From Bacillota bacterium (GTDB lineage Bacteria > Bacillota > Syntrophomonadia > Syntrophomonadales > Syntrophomonadaceae): 27,424 nt of DNA. Below the pieces are notes generated by a model, which was given only the letters and a program-made list of their open reading frames with translations, was not told the origin of the DNA and did not search any database. The translations under genes were made by a program, and so were the position numbers. The stretch covers positions 1 through 27,424 of the forward strand of contig JAEWZB010000065.1 in NCBI GenBank assembly GCA_023395515.1. The letters are read 5' to 3'. Shown one piece after another: positions 7,527 to 16,834 of this stretch; positions within the stretch are counted from its first letter, which is position 1, and every line of letters begins with the position of its first letter.

Positions 7527-8552
7527 ATGACTCTAGGAGATAGGAAAAAAACTATTTTAGAATCAATTATTAAAGACTATGTGCAAACTGCCGAGCCGGT
7601 AGGTTCAAGGGCTATGGTTAAAAAGCATGGTCTTAAAGTCAGTGCGGCTACAGTTCGCAATGAAATGTCTGACCTTGAAGAAATGGGTTATTTGGAACAG
7701 CCTCATACATCCTCGGGACGCATTCCCTCCCAGATGGGATTTCGTTATTTTGTAGACTGTATGATGGAAAAAGAAAATTTAAATGAAGAAGAATCGGAAT
7801 TACTTAGCAAAATACTTTCGGAAAATATTAATGATTGGGGAGAAGTAGTGGAAAAGGTGGGTCATTTCCTGGCTCAGCTTACCAGCTATACTTCCTTTAT
7901 CATAATGCCGGCCGTTCAAATGACCGAGTTTAAAAATATACAAATCATACCGATTGAAGACCAAAAGGCTTTAGTAATTGTAGTAACTAATTCCGGGCTG
8001 ATTATGCATAGAAAAATTGATATACCTGGTTCTATTAATCCTGATGAACTATATAACATAAGCAAAGTATTTAATAAAGTTTTGAGTAAGCGCAATTTTA
8101 AAGAAATGAACCGTACCGATTTATCTTATCTGCGGGAAAAACTTACTTTTAGGCGTAATGTTATTGATAAAGTAATTGATGCTATAGACCATTTGCTTAC
8201 CGGTACTAATGATGAAAGAGTAATAATAAGCGGGGCCCTGAATATATTAAATGAACCTGAATTCAAGGATGTGGATAAGCTGAAACGTATTTTAAGCATC
8301 CTGGAGGAAGATGGATTATTAAAAGATATTATACCTGCTCCGGTAAGTAATGAAGTAGATATTACTATCGGCTCTGAAAATGCTGCCGAAGAGATCAAGG
8401 AAATGAGTATAGTTTTAACCGGTTTTAAAACCTTTGGGCAAATAGGCCGAATAGGGGTTATTGGCCCGGTACGTATGGAATATTGGAAAGCAGCCGGAAC
8501 GGTAGAATCACTTAGCAAAGCCATTGAAGATGTTATAAAACGAAGGTTTTAG
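7527..8552 (+). CDS. hrcA: Heat-inducible transcription repressor HrcA
   Basis: HrcA binds CIRCE elements and represses class I heat-shock genes; in many bacteria a GroEL chaperonin stabilises its active form. The product has an N-terminal winged helix (about 1-75, with EPVGSRAMVKKHGLKVSAATVRNEM) and the C-terminal HrcA domain ending in IGVIGPVRMEYWKA. The start is ATG at 7527, giving 341 residues: AGGAG lies eight bases upstream, whereas the longer frame would begin at a GTG (7506) inside the CIRCE operator. It is the first gene of the operon and is followed eight bases later by the chaperonin gene. If group III chaperonin replaces GroEL in this organism, HrcA would need another partner; this is speculation. 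Confidence 0.96.
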   Translation: MTLGDRKKTILESIIKDYVQTAEPVGSRAMVKKHGLKVSAATVRNEMSDLEEMGYLEQPHTSSGRIPSQMGFRYFVDCMMEKENLNEEESELLSKILSENINDWGEVVEKVGHFLAQLTSYTSFIIMPAVQMTEFKNIQIIPIEDQKALVIVVTNSGLIMHRKIDIPGSINPDELYNISKVFNKVLSKRNFKEMNRTDLSYLREKLTFRRNVIDKVIDAIDHLLTGTNDERVIISGALNILNEPEFKDVDKLKRILSILEEDGLLKDIIPAPVSNEVDITIGSENAAEEIKEMSIVLTGFKTFGQIGRIGVIGPVRMEYWKAAGTVESLSKAIEDVIKRRF

Positions 8553-8560
8553 GAGGTACC

Positions 8561-10123
8561 ATGGCAGAAAATCCCATCGTAAACCAAAAAACTGATGATA
8601 GATTTGAAACCTTATTAAATAATGCCAACGCGGCCCGGGTTATATCTCAAGCTGTGGAAGGTACTTTAGGGCCGAAGGGCTTAGATATTATGATGGTTGA
8701 CCGTTTTGGTGATGTAGTTATTACCAATGATGGGGTTACTATCTTAAAGTTAATGGAAGTTAATCATCCGGCTGCCCGTATGATAATCAACACGGCTAAG
8801 GCTCAGCAATCTGAAATAGGGGATGGAACTACCACTGCTACTATTATAGCGGGAGCTTTAATTGCCGAAGGCTGCCAGCAGGTTTTAAAGGGAGTACCGG
8901 TTACCCGGGTAATTGACGGTATTAACTTAGGAATTAATAAAGCCATGGAGTTAGTGGCCCAAAGTTCTAAAACTATAGATGAAAATGATTATGAATTATT
9001 ATTTAATGTGGCCTCTATTGCCGGGAGGGGACACGAAGATTTAGCCCGTTTAGTAGTAGATGGAGCTATGGCTATAGGGATAAAACCATTGCAAGACCCT
9101 GATTATAAGTTGGCTGATGCCATATTAGCCCGGGAGTTTGCGGATAATGAGGTAATTAAAGGGGTTATTCTTAATAAAGAACCGGTCAATAAAGAAATGC
9201 CGACTGAATTAGAGAACTTAAAAATTTTAGTAATTGATGATAATTTAGCTCCCGAAGAAACTCACCATGATGCCATTAAAACGGAAGCCGGCTTCCAATA
9301 TTATTTACAAGCTAAAAAACGCTACCAGGAAAACCTTATTAAATTAATGGAGTTAGGGGTTAATGTAGTAGTTATAGATAGAGCTATAGATGATATAGCG
9401 GAGGAGTTATTTACCCAAGCCGGAATAATAAGCTTGCACCGGGTATCAGCCCGGGAAATTGACCGTTTGTGTAAATATACTGGAGCTAAGAAAATTAAGC
9501 GCAATAGCTTAAGCCGTACTCCTGAAGTAATTGCAACTTTTTTAGGTCATGCTCAAAAAATAAAAGTAGATGAAAAATTAGAGCAGACCGTTATTTACGG
9601 TGGTAAGGAGGAGAATTGGGTTACAGTTATGATTGGGGCTGCTACTGAAGAAGTTGTAGATGAAAAAGAGCGTATGGCTAAGGATGCGGCTGCGGCCTTG
9701 CAAGCAGCTTTACGCGGTGGCATTGTACCTGGGGGTGGCGCTATAGAAATATGGGTTTCTACCCAGTTGGAGGAATTAGCCAAAGAACTTGATGGGATGA
9801 CCTCATTTGGAGTTAATTGTGTTAAGGAAGCCCTGATTAGACCATTTTCCTGCATAATAGATAATGCCGGCTTTAATCCTTTAGAAAAATTAGGGGATGT
9901 AGTAGCCCGGCAAAGAAAAGAAAATATTGCTTCTATCGGCATTGATTGTGAAACTGGGCAACTGGTAGATGTTTTTGCAGCTGGAATTGTTGATGCCGCA
10001 CCGGTTAAAATTCATGCTATTAAAGCAGCCGGTGAGGTTGCGGCAGCTATTTTAAGAATAAACACTATTATTAGAATGAAAAGTGAGGATAATTTATCTA
10101 GTAATTTTGAAATGCTTGATTAG
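8561..10123 (+). CDS. Archaeal-like (group III) chaperonin inside the dnaK operon
   Basis: This 520-residue protein belongs to the TCP-1/cpn60 chaperonin superfamily, forming double-ring ATP-driven folding chambers. It reads as thermosome-like, not GroEL-like: VEGTLGPKGLDIMM (32-45), TNDGVTIL (55-62), GDGTTT (87-92), a candidate hydrolytic Asp at D375 in AKDAAAAL, and GGIVPGGGAIE (386-396). The apical region about 225-265 is helical and charged, as expected for the built-in lid that replaces GroES, and no groES gene is near. The GGM-rich C-terminal tail of GroEL is absent. Bacterial group III chaperonins lying between hrcA and grpE are known (Carboxydothermus and other Firmicutes), which matches this placement. 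A strong AGGAGG precedes ATG by five bases. I cannot tell from the window whether a normal groESL exists elsewhere. Confidence 0.92.
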   Translation: MAENPIVNQKTDDRFETLLNNANAARVISQAVEGTLGPKGLDIMMVDRFGDVVITNDGVTILKLMEVNHPAARMIINTAKAQQSEIGDGTTTATIIAGALIAEGCQQVLKGVPVTRVIDGINLGINKAMELVAQSSKTIDENDYELLFNVASIAGRGHEDLARLVVDGAMAIGIKPLQDPDYKLADAILAREFADNEVIKGVILNKEPVNKEMPTELENLKILVIDDNLAPEETHHDAIKTEAGFQYYLQAKKRYQENLIKLMELGVNVVVIDRAIDDIAEELFTQAGIISLHRVSAREIDRLCKYTGAKKIKRNSLSRTPEVIATFLGHAQKIKVDEKLEQTVIYGGKEENWVTVMIGAATEEVVDEKERMAKDAAAALQAALRGGIVPGGGAIEIWVSTQLEELAKELDGMTSFGVNCVKEALIRPFSCIIDNAGFNPLEKLGDVVARQRKENIASIGIDCETGQLVDVFAAGIVDAAPVKIHAIKAAGEVAAAILRINTIIRMKSEDNLSSNFEMLD

Positions 10124-10135
10124 AGGTGAAAAACC

Positions 10136-10678
10136 ATGAAGGATATGCACAAAGATATACCCGAAGAAAATAATGAGCCTATGGATAGGGAAGAAAAGCT
10201 GGCTGAAGAAAATGTTAAACCACTGACTGATTTAGAAGCCCAGCTGGCTGATGCTGAAGAGATGGTGAAAAAGCACCAGGACAATTATCTTAGAGCCTTA
10301 GCCGAAATGGAAAATATGAGAAAAAGAAACCTGCGGGAAAGAGAAGAATACATAAAGTTTGCTTCTCTGCCTATTTTAAAGAAGCTCTTAAATATAATGG
10401 ATGATTTTGAAAGAGCCCTAAATAATACCGAGAATCAGGATTTTGAAGCTTTGCATAAGGGTGTGGAAATGATCTACAAAAAGCTGTTAGAAATTGTAAC
10501 GGCAGAAGGAGTGGCACCGATTGAAGCCTTAGGCCAGCCTTTTGATCCGGAATTTCATCATCCCTTATTGATGGAAGAAAGCAGTGAACCGGAGAATACC
10601 GTTATAGAAGAACTGCAAAAAGGCTATATAATGCATGGCCGGGTCGTTAGACCCAGTTTAGTTAAAGTGAGTAATTAA
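10136..10678 (+). CDS. grpE: GrpE, nucleotide exchange factor for DnaK
   Basis: GrpE dimers release ADP from DnaK and sense temperature. The 180-residue protein has an acidic N-terminal tail (1-30), a long coiled-coil helix (about 32-100, with NYLRALAEMENMRKR) and the C-terminal beta domain with the family segment GQPFDPEFHHPLL and ending GYIMHGRVVRPSLVKVS. Length is normal. The start is ATG at 10136 with GAGGTGA upstream. It is 12 bases from the chaperonin gene and 43 bases from dnaK, within the CIRCE operon. Confidence 0.97.
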   Translation: MKDMHKDIPEENNEPMDREEKLAEENVKPLTDLEAQLADAEEMVKKHQDNYLRALAEMENMRKRNLREREEYIKFASLPILKKLLNIMDDFERALNNTENQDFEALHKGVEMIYKKLLEIVTAEGVAPIEALGQPFDPEFHHPLLMEESSEPENTVIEELQKGYIMHGRVVRPSLVKVSN

Positions 10679-10721
10679 AATTTTATAAATAATTTTCTGT
10701 AAAATTATGGAGGTGTAAAGA

Positions 10722-12524
10722 ATGAGCAAAGTAATAGGTATAGACCTGGGTACTACTAATTCCTGTGTAGCGGTTATGGAAGGTAGTGAACCTGTTGTTA
10801 TACCTAGTGCTGAAGGGGAGAGAACCACTCCTTCTGTAGTAGGATTTTCCAAAGCCAAAGAAAGATTAGTAGGCCGGGTGGCCAGACGCCAAGCCATAAC
10901 TAATCCAGACCGGACGGTTTTATCGATTAAAAGAAAAATGGGTACCGATTTTAAGGTTAGTATTGATGATAATAAATATACTCCCCAAGAGATTTCCGCC
11001 TTTATTCTGCAAAAGCTTAAAGCTGATGCGGAAGGCTATCTGGGGCAAAAGGTTACCCAAGCGGTAATAACGGTACCGGCTTATTTTACTGATGCCCAGC
11101 GCCAGGCTACTAAAGATGCGGGCAAAATTGCGGGCTTGGAAGTGTTAAGAATTATAAATGAGCCGACTGCTGCTGCCTTAGCCTATGGATTAGATAGGGA
11201 AGATAATCAGACTATTTTAGTTTTTGATTTAGGCGGAGGAACTTTTGACGTATCCATTTTAGAAATAGGTGATGGAGTTTTTGAAGTTAAAGCTACCAGT
11301 GGCAATAACCGGCTAGGCGGCGATGACTTTGATGACAAGATAATAAACTGGCTGGTGGAAGAGTTTAAAAAAGAAAACGGTATGGACTTAAGAAACGATA
11401 AAATGGCTATGCACCGTTTAAAAGAAGCTGCAGAAAAGGCTAAACATGAATTATCGGGAGTAATGTCATCTGATATTAATATTCCTTATATAACTGCTAC
11501 CCAAGATGGTCCCCTGCATCTGGAAAGGACCTTATCCCGGGCCAAGTTTAATGAAATGACCGCTGATTTAGTGGAAAAGACCATGGGTCCCCTTAAACAA
11601 GCTATAAAAGATTCGGGACTTAAAGCATCGGAGATTGACAAGGTTATTCTGGTAGGCGGTTCTACCCGTATACCTGCTGTGCAGGAAGCTATCAAAAGCT
11701 TCACCGGTAAAGAACCTTTTAAGGGCATTAATCCTGATGAAGTAGTAGCAGTAGGTGCTGCTATTCAAGCCGGAGTTTTAGCGGGAGATGTAACTGATGT
11801 AGTCTTGTTGGATGTTACCCCCCTATCTTTAGGAATTGAAACTTTAGGCGGAGTATTTACCAGAATAATTGATAGAAATTCAACTATTCCTACTTCCAAG
11901 AGTCAGGTATTTACTACGGCGGCTGATAGTCAAACTTCGGTGGATATCCATGTTTTACAAGGTGAGCGTAAAATGGCGGAACATAATGTTACCTTGGGCA
12001 GATTCCAGCTGGCCGGTATTCCGGCTGCTCCCCGGGGCATACCCCAAATCGAAGTTACTTTTGATATAGATGTTAACGGGATTGTTAATGTATCCGCTAA
12101 AGATTTAGCCACTAACAAGGAACAAAAGATTACCATAACTTCCTCCAGTGGTTTAAGTGATGACGAAATTGAAAAAATGGTAAGAGACGCGGAAGCTTTT
12201 GCAGAAGAAGATGAAAAACGCGTACAAGAAATAGAAATTAGAAATAGTGCTGATAGTATGGTTTATCAAGCTGACAAAACGATAAAAGAATATGCCGAAC
12301 AAATGGATGAAGAGGCCAAAGGGAAAATAGAAACAGCTAAAGAAGAGTTAAAAACTGCTCTCGAAGGTTCCGATACAGATGAGATCAAGAGTAAAACTGA
12401 AGCTCTGACCGAGGCGATATATGCCTTTACCGCCCAAATGTATGAAAATGCCAACCCGGGCAGTGAAGCTGATAACGATGTTTTTGATGCTGATTATGAT
12501 ATACCTGATGATGATAATAAATAA
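10722..12524 (+). CDS. dnaK: Hsp70 chaperone DnaK
   Basis: DnaK binds exposed hydrophobic segments of nascent and unfolded proteins in an ATP cycle driven by DnaJ and GrpE. The 600-residue product has the Hsp70 signatures IDLGTTNSCVAVMEG (near 6), VFDLGGGTFDVS (about 167-178) and VILVGGSTRIPAVQEAI (about 308-324), the linker VLLDVTPLSLG, the substrate-binding domain and an acidic C-terminal tail (DNDVFDADYDIPDDDNK). The length is typical of Firmicutes. The start is ATG with GGAGGTG upstream. A hairpin follows in the gap before dnaJ and could reduce expression of the genes downstream. Confidence 0.98.
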   Translation: MSKVIGIDLGTTNSCVAVMEGSEPVVIPSAEGERTTPSVVGFSKAKERLVGRVARRQAITNPDRTVLSIKRKMGTDFKVSIDDNKYTPQEISAFILQKLKADAEGYLGQKVTQAVITVPAYFTDAQRQATKDAGKIAGLEVLRIINEPTAAALAYGLDREDNQTILVFDLGGGTFDVSILEIGDGVFEVKATSGNNRLGGDDFDDKIINWLVEEFKKENGMDLRNDKMAMHRLKEAAEKAKHELSGVMSSDINIPYITATQDGPLHLERTLSRAKFNEMTADLVEKTMGPLKQAIKDSGLKASEIDKVILVGGSTRIPAVQEAIKSFTGKEPFKGINPDEVVAVGAAIQAGVLAGDVTDVVLLDVTPLSLGIETLGGVFTRIIDRNSTIPTSKSQVFTTAADSQTSVDIHVLQGERKMAEHNVTLGRFQLAGIPAAPRGIPQIEVTFDIDVNGIVNVSAKDLATNKEQKITITSSSGLSDDEIEKMVRDAEAFAEEDEKRVQEIEIRNSADSMVYQADKTIKEYAEQMDEEAKGKIETAKEELKTALEGSDTDEIKSKTEALTEAIYAFTAQMYENANPGSEADNDVFDADYDIPDDDNK

Positions 12525-12570
12525 AACTCTATCAGAAGCTTAATTAATGTAGTATTATTAGGTATATAAG

Positions 12571-12610
12571 ACCCGGAAGCGCAATTGTTTCCGGGTTACC
12601 CTGTTTTTTT
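12571..12610 (+). terminator. Hairpin with T-tract between dnaK and dnaJ
   Basis: ACCCGGAA (12571-12578) pairs with TTCCGGGT (12589-12596), and a run of seven T follows at 12604-12610, seven bases after the stem. The gap between stem and T-tract makes it an imperfect terminator. It may act as an attenuator or mRNA processing site that lowers dnaJ relative to dnaK. No clear promoter is seen between it and dnaJ. Confidence 0.5.
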
Positions 12611-12633
12611 AGCACTATCTAGGAAGGTGGAGG

Positions 12634-13764
12634 ATGATGTCCGGAAAAAGAGACTATTATGAAGTGTTAGGCGTTAATAAGGGCGCTTCTGCAGATGAAA
12701 TAAAAAAAGCTTACCGTCAAATGGCCAGAAAATATCATCCGGATGTTAATAAGGAAGATGCCAATGCCGAAGAAAAGTTTAAAGAAATTAGCGAAGCTTA
12801 TACGGTTTTAAGTGATGATCAAAAACGGGAAACTTACGACAGATTTGGGCATGATGCTTTTGATCCTACTAAAAATGCCGGAGGCTTTGGTGGTTTTGGC
12901 GGTTTTGAAGATGCCGGAAACTTTGGGGACTTATTTGATTTAATTTTTGGTGGTTCTGCTTCCGGCCGGAGAAGAACTGGTCCGCAAAGAGGCGCGGATC
13001 GGGAAATCCGCATGGATATTAATTTTGAGGATGCCGTATTTGGTCTGGAAAAAGAAATTGAAATTACCCGCATAGAAAATTGTGATAAATGTAAGGGCAG
13101 TGGAGCCGAACCTGGCAGTAATGTCAAAAAATGTCCGACCTGTAATGGCACCGGTCAAGTTAGAACTGTGCAAAGCACTCCTTTTGGCAGGTTTGAATCA
13201 GTCCGAACTTGTAACAAATGTCAGGGTGAAGGAAAAGTAGTGGAAAAGCCTTGTTCAAATTGTAAAGGCTCCGGGAAAGTTAGAAAAGCCCGCAAAATTA
13301 ATGTCCGGATACCGGCCGGAATTGATAGCGGCTCCCGGCTAAGAATTCAAGGTGAAGGCGAAGAGGGCATCCGGGGAGGACCAGCCGGGGACCTTTATAT
13401 CACCATTGTGGTTAGACCCCATGCCAAGTTTAAGCGGGAGGGATATAACCTTATAACTAATGTGGAAATAACTTTTGTGCAGGCTGCTTTAGGAGCCGAA
13501 ATTGAAATCGCTTTACTGGGCGGTTCCGGCCATAAAGTCCATATACCGGAGGGAACTCAACCGGGAGATGTTTTGACCGTAAAAGGTAAAGGAGTGCCCC
13601 ATTTGCACGGTAATAGGGTAGGTGACCTTAAATTAATCGCCGATGTAAAAATACCGACCAAACTTACTAAAAAGCAAAAGGAACTACTGGAACAATTTTA
13701 TGAAGATGATGATAAACAATCTAAAAAAGGGCTTTTTGATAAATTTAAAGATGCGATGGGTTAG
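12634..13764 (+). CDS. dnaJ: Hsp40 co-chaperone DnaJ
   Basis: DnaJ delivers substrates to DnaK and stimulates its ATPase. The 376-residue protein has the J domain with HPD (35-37), a Gly/Phe-rich linker (about 83-107), four CxxCxGxG zinc repeats (C150/C153, C167/C170, C193/C196, C207/C210) and the C-terminal substrate domains. The zinc cysteines are complete. Two adjacent ATG codons (12634 and 12637) are possible starts; the second has better spacing from AAGGTGG. It belongs to the hrcA operon and is followed six bases later by the prmA region. Confidence 0.97.
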   Translation: MMSGKRDYYEVLGVNKGASADEIKKAYRQMARKYHPDVNKEDANAEEKFKEISEAYTVLSDDQKRETYDRFGHDAFDPTKNAGGFGGFGGFEDAGNFGDLFDLIFGGSASGRRRTGPQRGADREIRMDINFEDAVFGLEKEIEITRIENCDKCKGSGAEPGSNVKKCPTCNGTGQVRTVQSTPFGRFESVRTCNKCQGEGKVVEKPCSNCKGSGKVRKARKINVRIPAGIDSGSRLRIQGEGEEGIRGGPAGDLYITIVVRPHAKFKREGYNLITNVEITFVQAALGAEIEIALLGGSGHKVHIPEGTQPGDVLTVKGKGVPHLHGNRVGDLKLIADVKIPTKLTKKQKELLEQFYEDDDKQSKKGLFDKFKDAMG

Positions 13765-13776
13765 GAGTATATGAAC

Positions 13777-14700
13777 ATGATATGGAAAGAAGTAAGTGTG
13801 TTAACCGAAGGTATATGTGTGGAAGCTATTGCCGGGATATTTCACCGTTTAGGCTCGGGGGGAGTTGTTATTGAGGACCCTCAAGCTGCTCGTAAATACA
13901 TTAAAAAAGGGCAATATAACCCCGAATTATTTTCTCCGGATTTTCTGGAACATGAGTTTGTGGTAGTAAAGGCGTACTTTTCAGAGGATAAGGCTGTTTT
14001 TGACGAGCTCCATGAGTGTTTGCAAAAAGTGCAAGAAAACTTTAATGTGAAATGTAAAGTTTTTATTGGCGAAGTTAAGGATGAGGATTGGGAAGAATCC
14101 TGGAAAAAGTATTACCATACCTTTAAAGTAGGGGAAAGAATAGTAATTAAACCTACTTGGGAGGAATATAGTGCTAAACCTCATGAAATAGTAGTAGAAA
14201 TTGACCCCGGCATGGCTTTTGGGACCGGGATTCATGCTTCTACCCGGTTTTGCTTAAAATTTATCGATGAGTATATTAAAGGCGGAGAATCGATTGTAGA
14301 TGCCGGATGTGGTTCAGGCATTTTGTCTATTGCTGCGGTTAAACTGGGAGCTAAGCAAGTATGGGGCATGGATATTGATGATGTAGCCGTTAAAGTAGCT
14401 AATGAAAATGTTATGATAAATGGCTTGGAAAACCAAATATTTATTAAAGAAGGCAATATTGTAGAAGAACTTAAAGACTATCAGCCTAATATGGTATTAG
14501 CTAACATAACTGCTGAAGTTATTAATCTTTTAATTCCTGAAGTAGCTAAGGTCTTACCTAGGGGGGGCTACTTATTTGGCTCCGGAATAGTTGATAGCCG
14601 CTGGCCGGGAGTACAGAAGCAACTGGAAGCCCACCAGTTTGTTATTGAGAAAGTTCTGACTGATGTAGACTGGGTAGGAGTAGTGGCTAAAAAAGCTTAG
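13777..14700 (+). CDS. prmA: Ribosomal protein L11 methyltransferase
   Basis: PrmA trimethylates lysines and the N-terminus of ribosomal protein L11 using S-adenosylmethionine. The product has the N-terminal substrate-recognition domain, the SAM-binding motif DAGCGSGILSIAAVKLGA, and LANITAEVI, the catalytic loop typical of the family. An ATG at 13771 is also in frame, but ATG 13777 (307 residues, beginning MIWKEVSVLTEG) has nine-base spacing to AGGAG, while the first has only three. PrmA following dnaJ and preceding rsmE is a standard Firmicutes arrangement. Confidence 0.95.
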   Translation: MIWKEVSVLTEGICVEAIAGIFHRLGSGGVVIEDPQAARKYIKKGQYNPELFSPDFLEHEFVVVKAYFSEDKAVFDELHECLQKVQENFNVKCKVFIGEVKDEDWEESWKKYYHTFKVGERIVIKPTWEEYSAKPHEIVVEIDPGMAFGTGIHASTRFCLKFIDEYIKGGESIVDAGCGSGILSIAAVKLGAKQVWGMDIDDVAVKVANENVMINGLENQIFIKEGNIVEELKDYQPNMVLANITAEVINLLIPEVAKVLPRGGYLFGSGIVDSRWPGVQKQLEAHQFVIEKVLTDVDWVGVVAKKA

Positions 14701-14736
14701 ATTTAGAAAAACTATTATTATAAAGGGGTGTTATAA

Positions 14737-15477
14737 ATGCACCGCTTTTTTGTTCCTCACTCTAATGTTAAGGACAAGAAGGTATATATAACCGATAAAA
14801 ATGAGTTAAGGCATATAGAGAAAGTGTTACGTTTAGGTGTAGGTGATAAAGCTATTGTTTTTGACGGCCAGGGCGGCGAATACGAAGTTACTATAGCCGA
14901 AATTGATAAGGATAGCTGTTTAGCAATTATAGATAATGAGATTATTAATGCGGAAGAATCTAAAATTCATTTATCTCTGATCCAGGGTATAGCCAAAGGG
15001 GATAAAATGGATACTATTGTACAAAAAGCGGTGGAAGTTGGAGTTAGCAGCATTTATCCGATCTTAACCGAACATACCGTAGTAAAACTGGATACCGAAA
15101 AAAGTATTAAAAAAGTACAAAGATGGCAAAGTATAGCCATTGAGGCTTGTAAACAATGCCGGCGCAATACTATTCCTAAAGTATATCCCATAACTACCTG
15201 GGAGAGAATTTTACCAGAGCTTACGGGTAAAGTTGGGGTGATGCTATATGAAGGGGAGAATAAATTAAGCTTAAGAGATTTTTTGCAAGCTAATAATCTT
15301 AAAGGTGAGATATTTATAATCGTAGGCCCGGAAGGAGGCTTTAGTGACCAGGAGGTAGCTAAAGCCAGAGATAATGGGATTTTGATAGTTACAATGGGGC
15401 AGAGGATATTAAGAACTGAGACCGCCGGTTTAGTTGGTGCAGCTATTGTTTTATATGAAGCAGGAGATCTGGGATAA
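14737..15477 (+). CDS. rsmE: 16S rRNA (uracil-1498-N3)-methyltransferase
   Basis: RsmE methylates U1498 of 16S rRNA. It is a SPOUT-class enzyme with a deep C-terminal trefoil knot. The 246-residue protein has the N-terminal PUA-like domain (MHRFFVP...), the central KGDKMDTIVQKAVEVGVSSI segment, IIVGPEGGFSDQE and the knot motif LRTETAG. The start is ATG with AAGGGGTG upstream. It is probably co-transcribed with prmA (36 bases away) and with mtaB (12 bases downstream). Confidence 0.95.
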   Translation: MHRFFVPHSNVKDKKVYITDKNELRHIEKVLRLGVGDKAIVFDGQGGEYEVTIAEIDKDSCLAIIDNEIINAEESKIHLSLIQGIAKGDKMDTIVQKAVEVGVSSIYPILTEHTVVKLDTEKSIKKVQRWQSIAIEACKQCRRNTIPKVYPITTWERILPELTGKVGVMLYEGENKLSLRDFLQANNLKGEIFIIVGPEGGFSDQEVAKARDNGILIVTMGQRILRTETAGLVGAAIVLYEAGDLG

Positions 15478-15489
15478 AGGAGTTTTCTA

Positions 15490-16806
15490 ATGCCTAAAGT
15501 AGCTTTTCACACCTTGGGTTGCAAGGTAAATCAAATAGAAACGGAACATATTAAAGAAGAGTTTATGGACCGTGGATATATGATCGTAGATTTTGCTGCC
15601 GAAGCTGATGTATATATAATCAACACCTGCACAGTTACTCATGTTAGTGACCGCAAATCCCGCTCCATTATAAGACGAGCTGCTCGTAATAATCCTAACG
15701 CCATTATAGCTGCCATAGGATGTACTGCCCAAGTTAATGCCCAGGAATTAGCTAAAATAGAAGGGGTTAATTTAGTGGTGGGCAATAAGGATAAACAAAA
15801 AATAGTAGACATTATTGAAGGCCATATATCTGATAAGCAGAATCAAATATATGCCGAACCGATTTCTAAAAATGATAAATTAAGACCGATACTTTTTTCC
15901 AGGCCCCATGACCGGACTCGGGCTTTTGTAAAAATTCAAGATGGATGCCAAAGCTTTTGCTCCTATTGCATTGTACCTATGGCTAGAGGTCCGGTAAGAA
16001 GTAAAGCCCCGGAAGATGTCTTAACCGAGATAAAGCAGTTGTTATTATTAGGCTATAAAGAAATTGTTTTAACTGGTATACATACAGGTTTTTATGGAAC
16101 CGATTTAGATAATATTGATTTGGTGGGACTCTTGGAAATAATTTTCCAGGAAATAACTGCCAGCAATTTTAGATTACGCTTAAGCTCTATAGAGCCTTTA
16201 GAAGTAAGTGATAAATTGATTAGGTTAGTTAAAAATGAAAAAAGAATGTGCCGGCATTTTCATATTCCCCTCCAGAGTGGCAGTGATAAAGTCTTAAAAG
16301 ATATGAACCGGCGTTACTCGGCTCGTTATTATGAAGAGTTATTATTGAAAATTGCCGGGGAGATTCCGGGTACAGCTATAGCATCTGATGTTATGGCAGG
16401 TTTTCCTACTGAAACCGAAGAAAATTTTACTGAAACTATTAATTTAATATCCGGACTTCCTCTTACTCATCTGCACATTTTCAAATATTCTAAGCGGCCG
16501 GGAACTAAAGCTGCCTCAATTTTACCGGTAGCTAATGAAAGTGAAAAAAATTTAAGAAGTGAAAAATTATTAGTTTTAGCCGCCAAAAAACATCATCTAT
16601 TTGCCCTTAGCAATTTAGGATTAGAATTGGACTTGCTAGTTGAACAGAAAATAGGTAATGATAGATATAAAGGTTTAACTGACAACTATATAGAAGTGGA
16701 ATTTTCATCTAAGAATAATATTGTTGGACAGTTTGCCCGGGTATTGTTGGAAGAAATTGAGGCAGAAACTAAAATGATTAAAGGTGTCTTAATAAATGAT
16801 GAATAA
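15490..16806 (+). CDS. mtaB: tRNA N6-threonylcarbamoyladenosine(37) methylthiotransferase
   Basis: MtaB adds a methylthio group to t6A37 in tRNAs decoding ANN codons, using two [4Fe-4S] clusters. The 438-residue protein has the N-terminal cluster cysteines C11 (HTLGCKVNQIE), C47 (NTCTVT) and C78 (IGCTAQ), and the radical-SAM motif CQSFCSYC (C153, C157, C160). A C-terminal TRAM-like domain follows. The opening MPKVAFHTLGCKVNQIET is diagnostic of MtaB over MiaB and RimO. ATG is preceded by AAGGAG. It is the last gene of the dnaK-prmA-rsmE string. Confidence 0.94.
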   Translation: MPKVAFHTLGCKVNQIETEHIKEEFMDRGYMIVDFAAEADVYIINTCTVTHVSDRKSRSIIRRAARNNPNAIIAAIGCTAQVNAQELAKIEGVNLVVGNKDKQKIVDIIEGHISDKQNQIYAEPISKNDKLRPILFSRPHDRTRAFVKIQDGCQSFCSYCIVPMARGPVRSKAPEDVLTEIKQLLLLGYKEIVLTGIHTGFYGTDLDNIDLVGLLEIIFQEITASNFRLRLSSIEPLEVSDKLIRLVKNEKRMCRHFHIPLQSGSDKVLKDMNRRYSARYYEELLLKIAGEIPGTAIASDVMAGFPTETEENFTETINLISGLPLTHLHIFKYSKRPGTKAASILPVANESEKNLRSEKLLVLAAKKHHLFALSNLGLELDLLVEQKIGNDRYKGLTDNYIEVEFSSKNNIVGQFARVLLEEIEAETKMIKGVLINDE

Positions 16807-16834
16807 TACTAGTGCTTAATGAAAGGGGCAGACC

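Noticed and set aside
8126..8524. 132-residue frame antisense to hrcA
   Set aside because: Ser/Ile/Leu-rich product is a mirror of the hrcA codon pattern, with no ribosome site or family resemblance.
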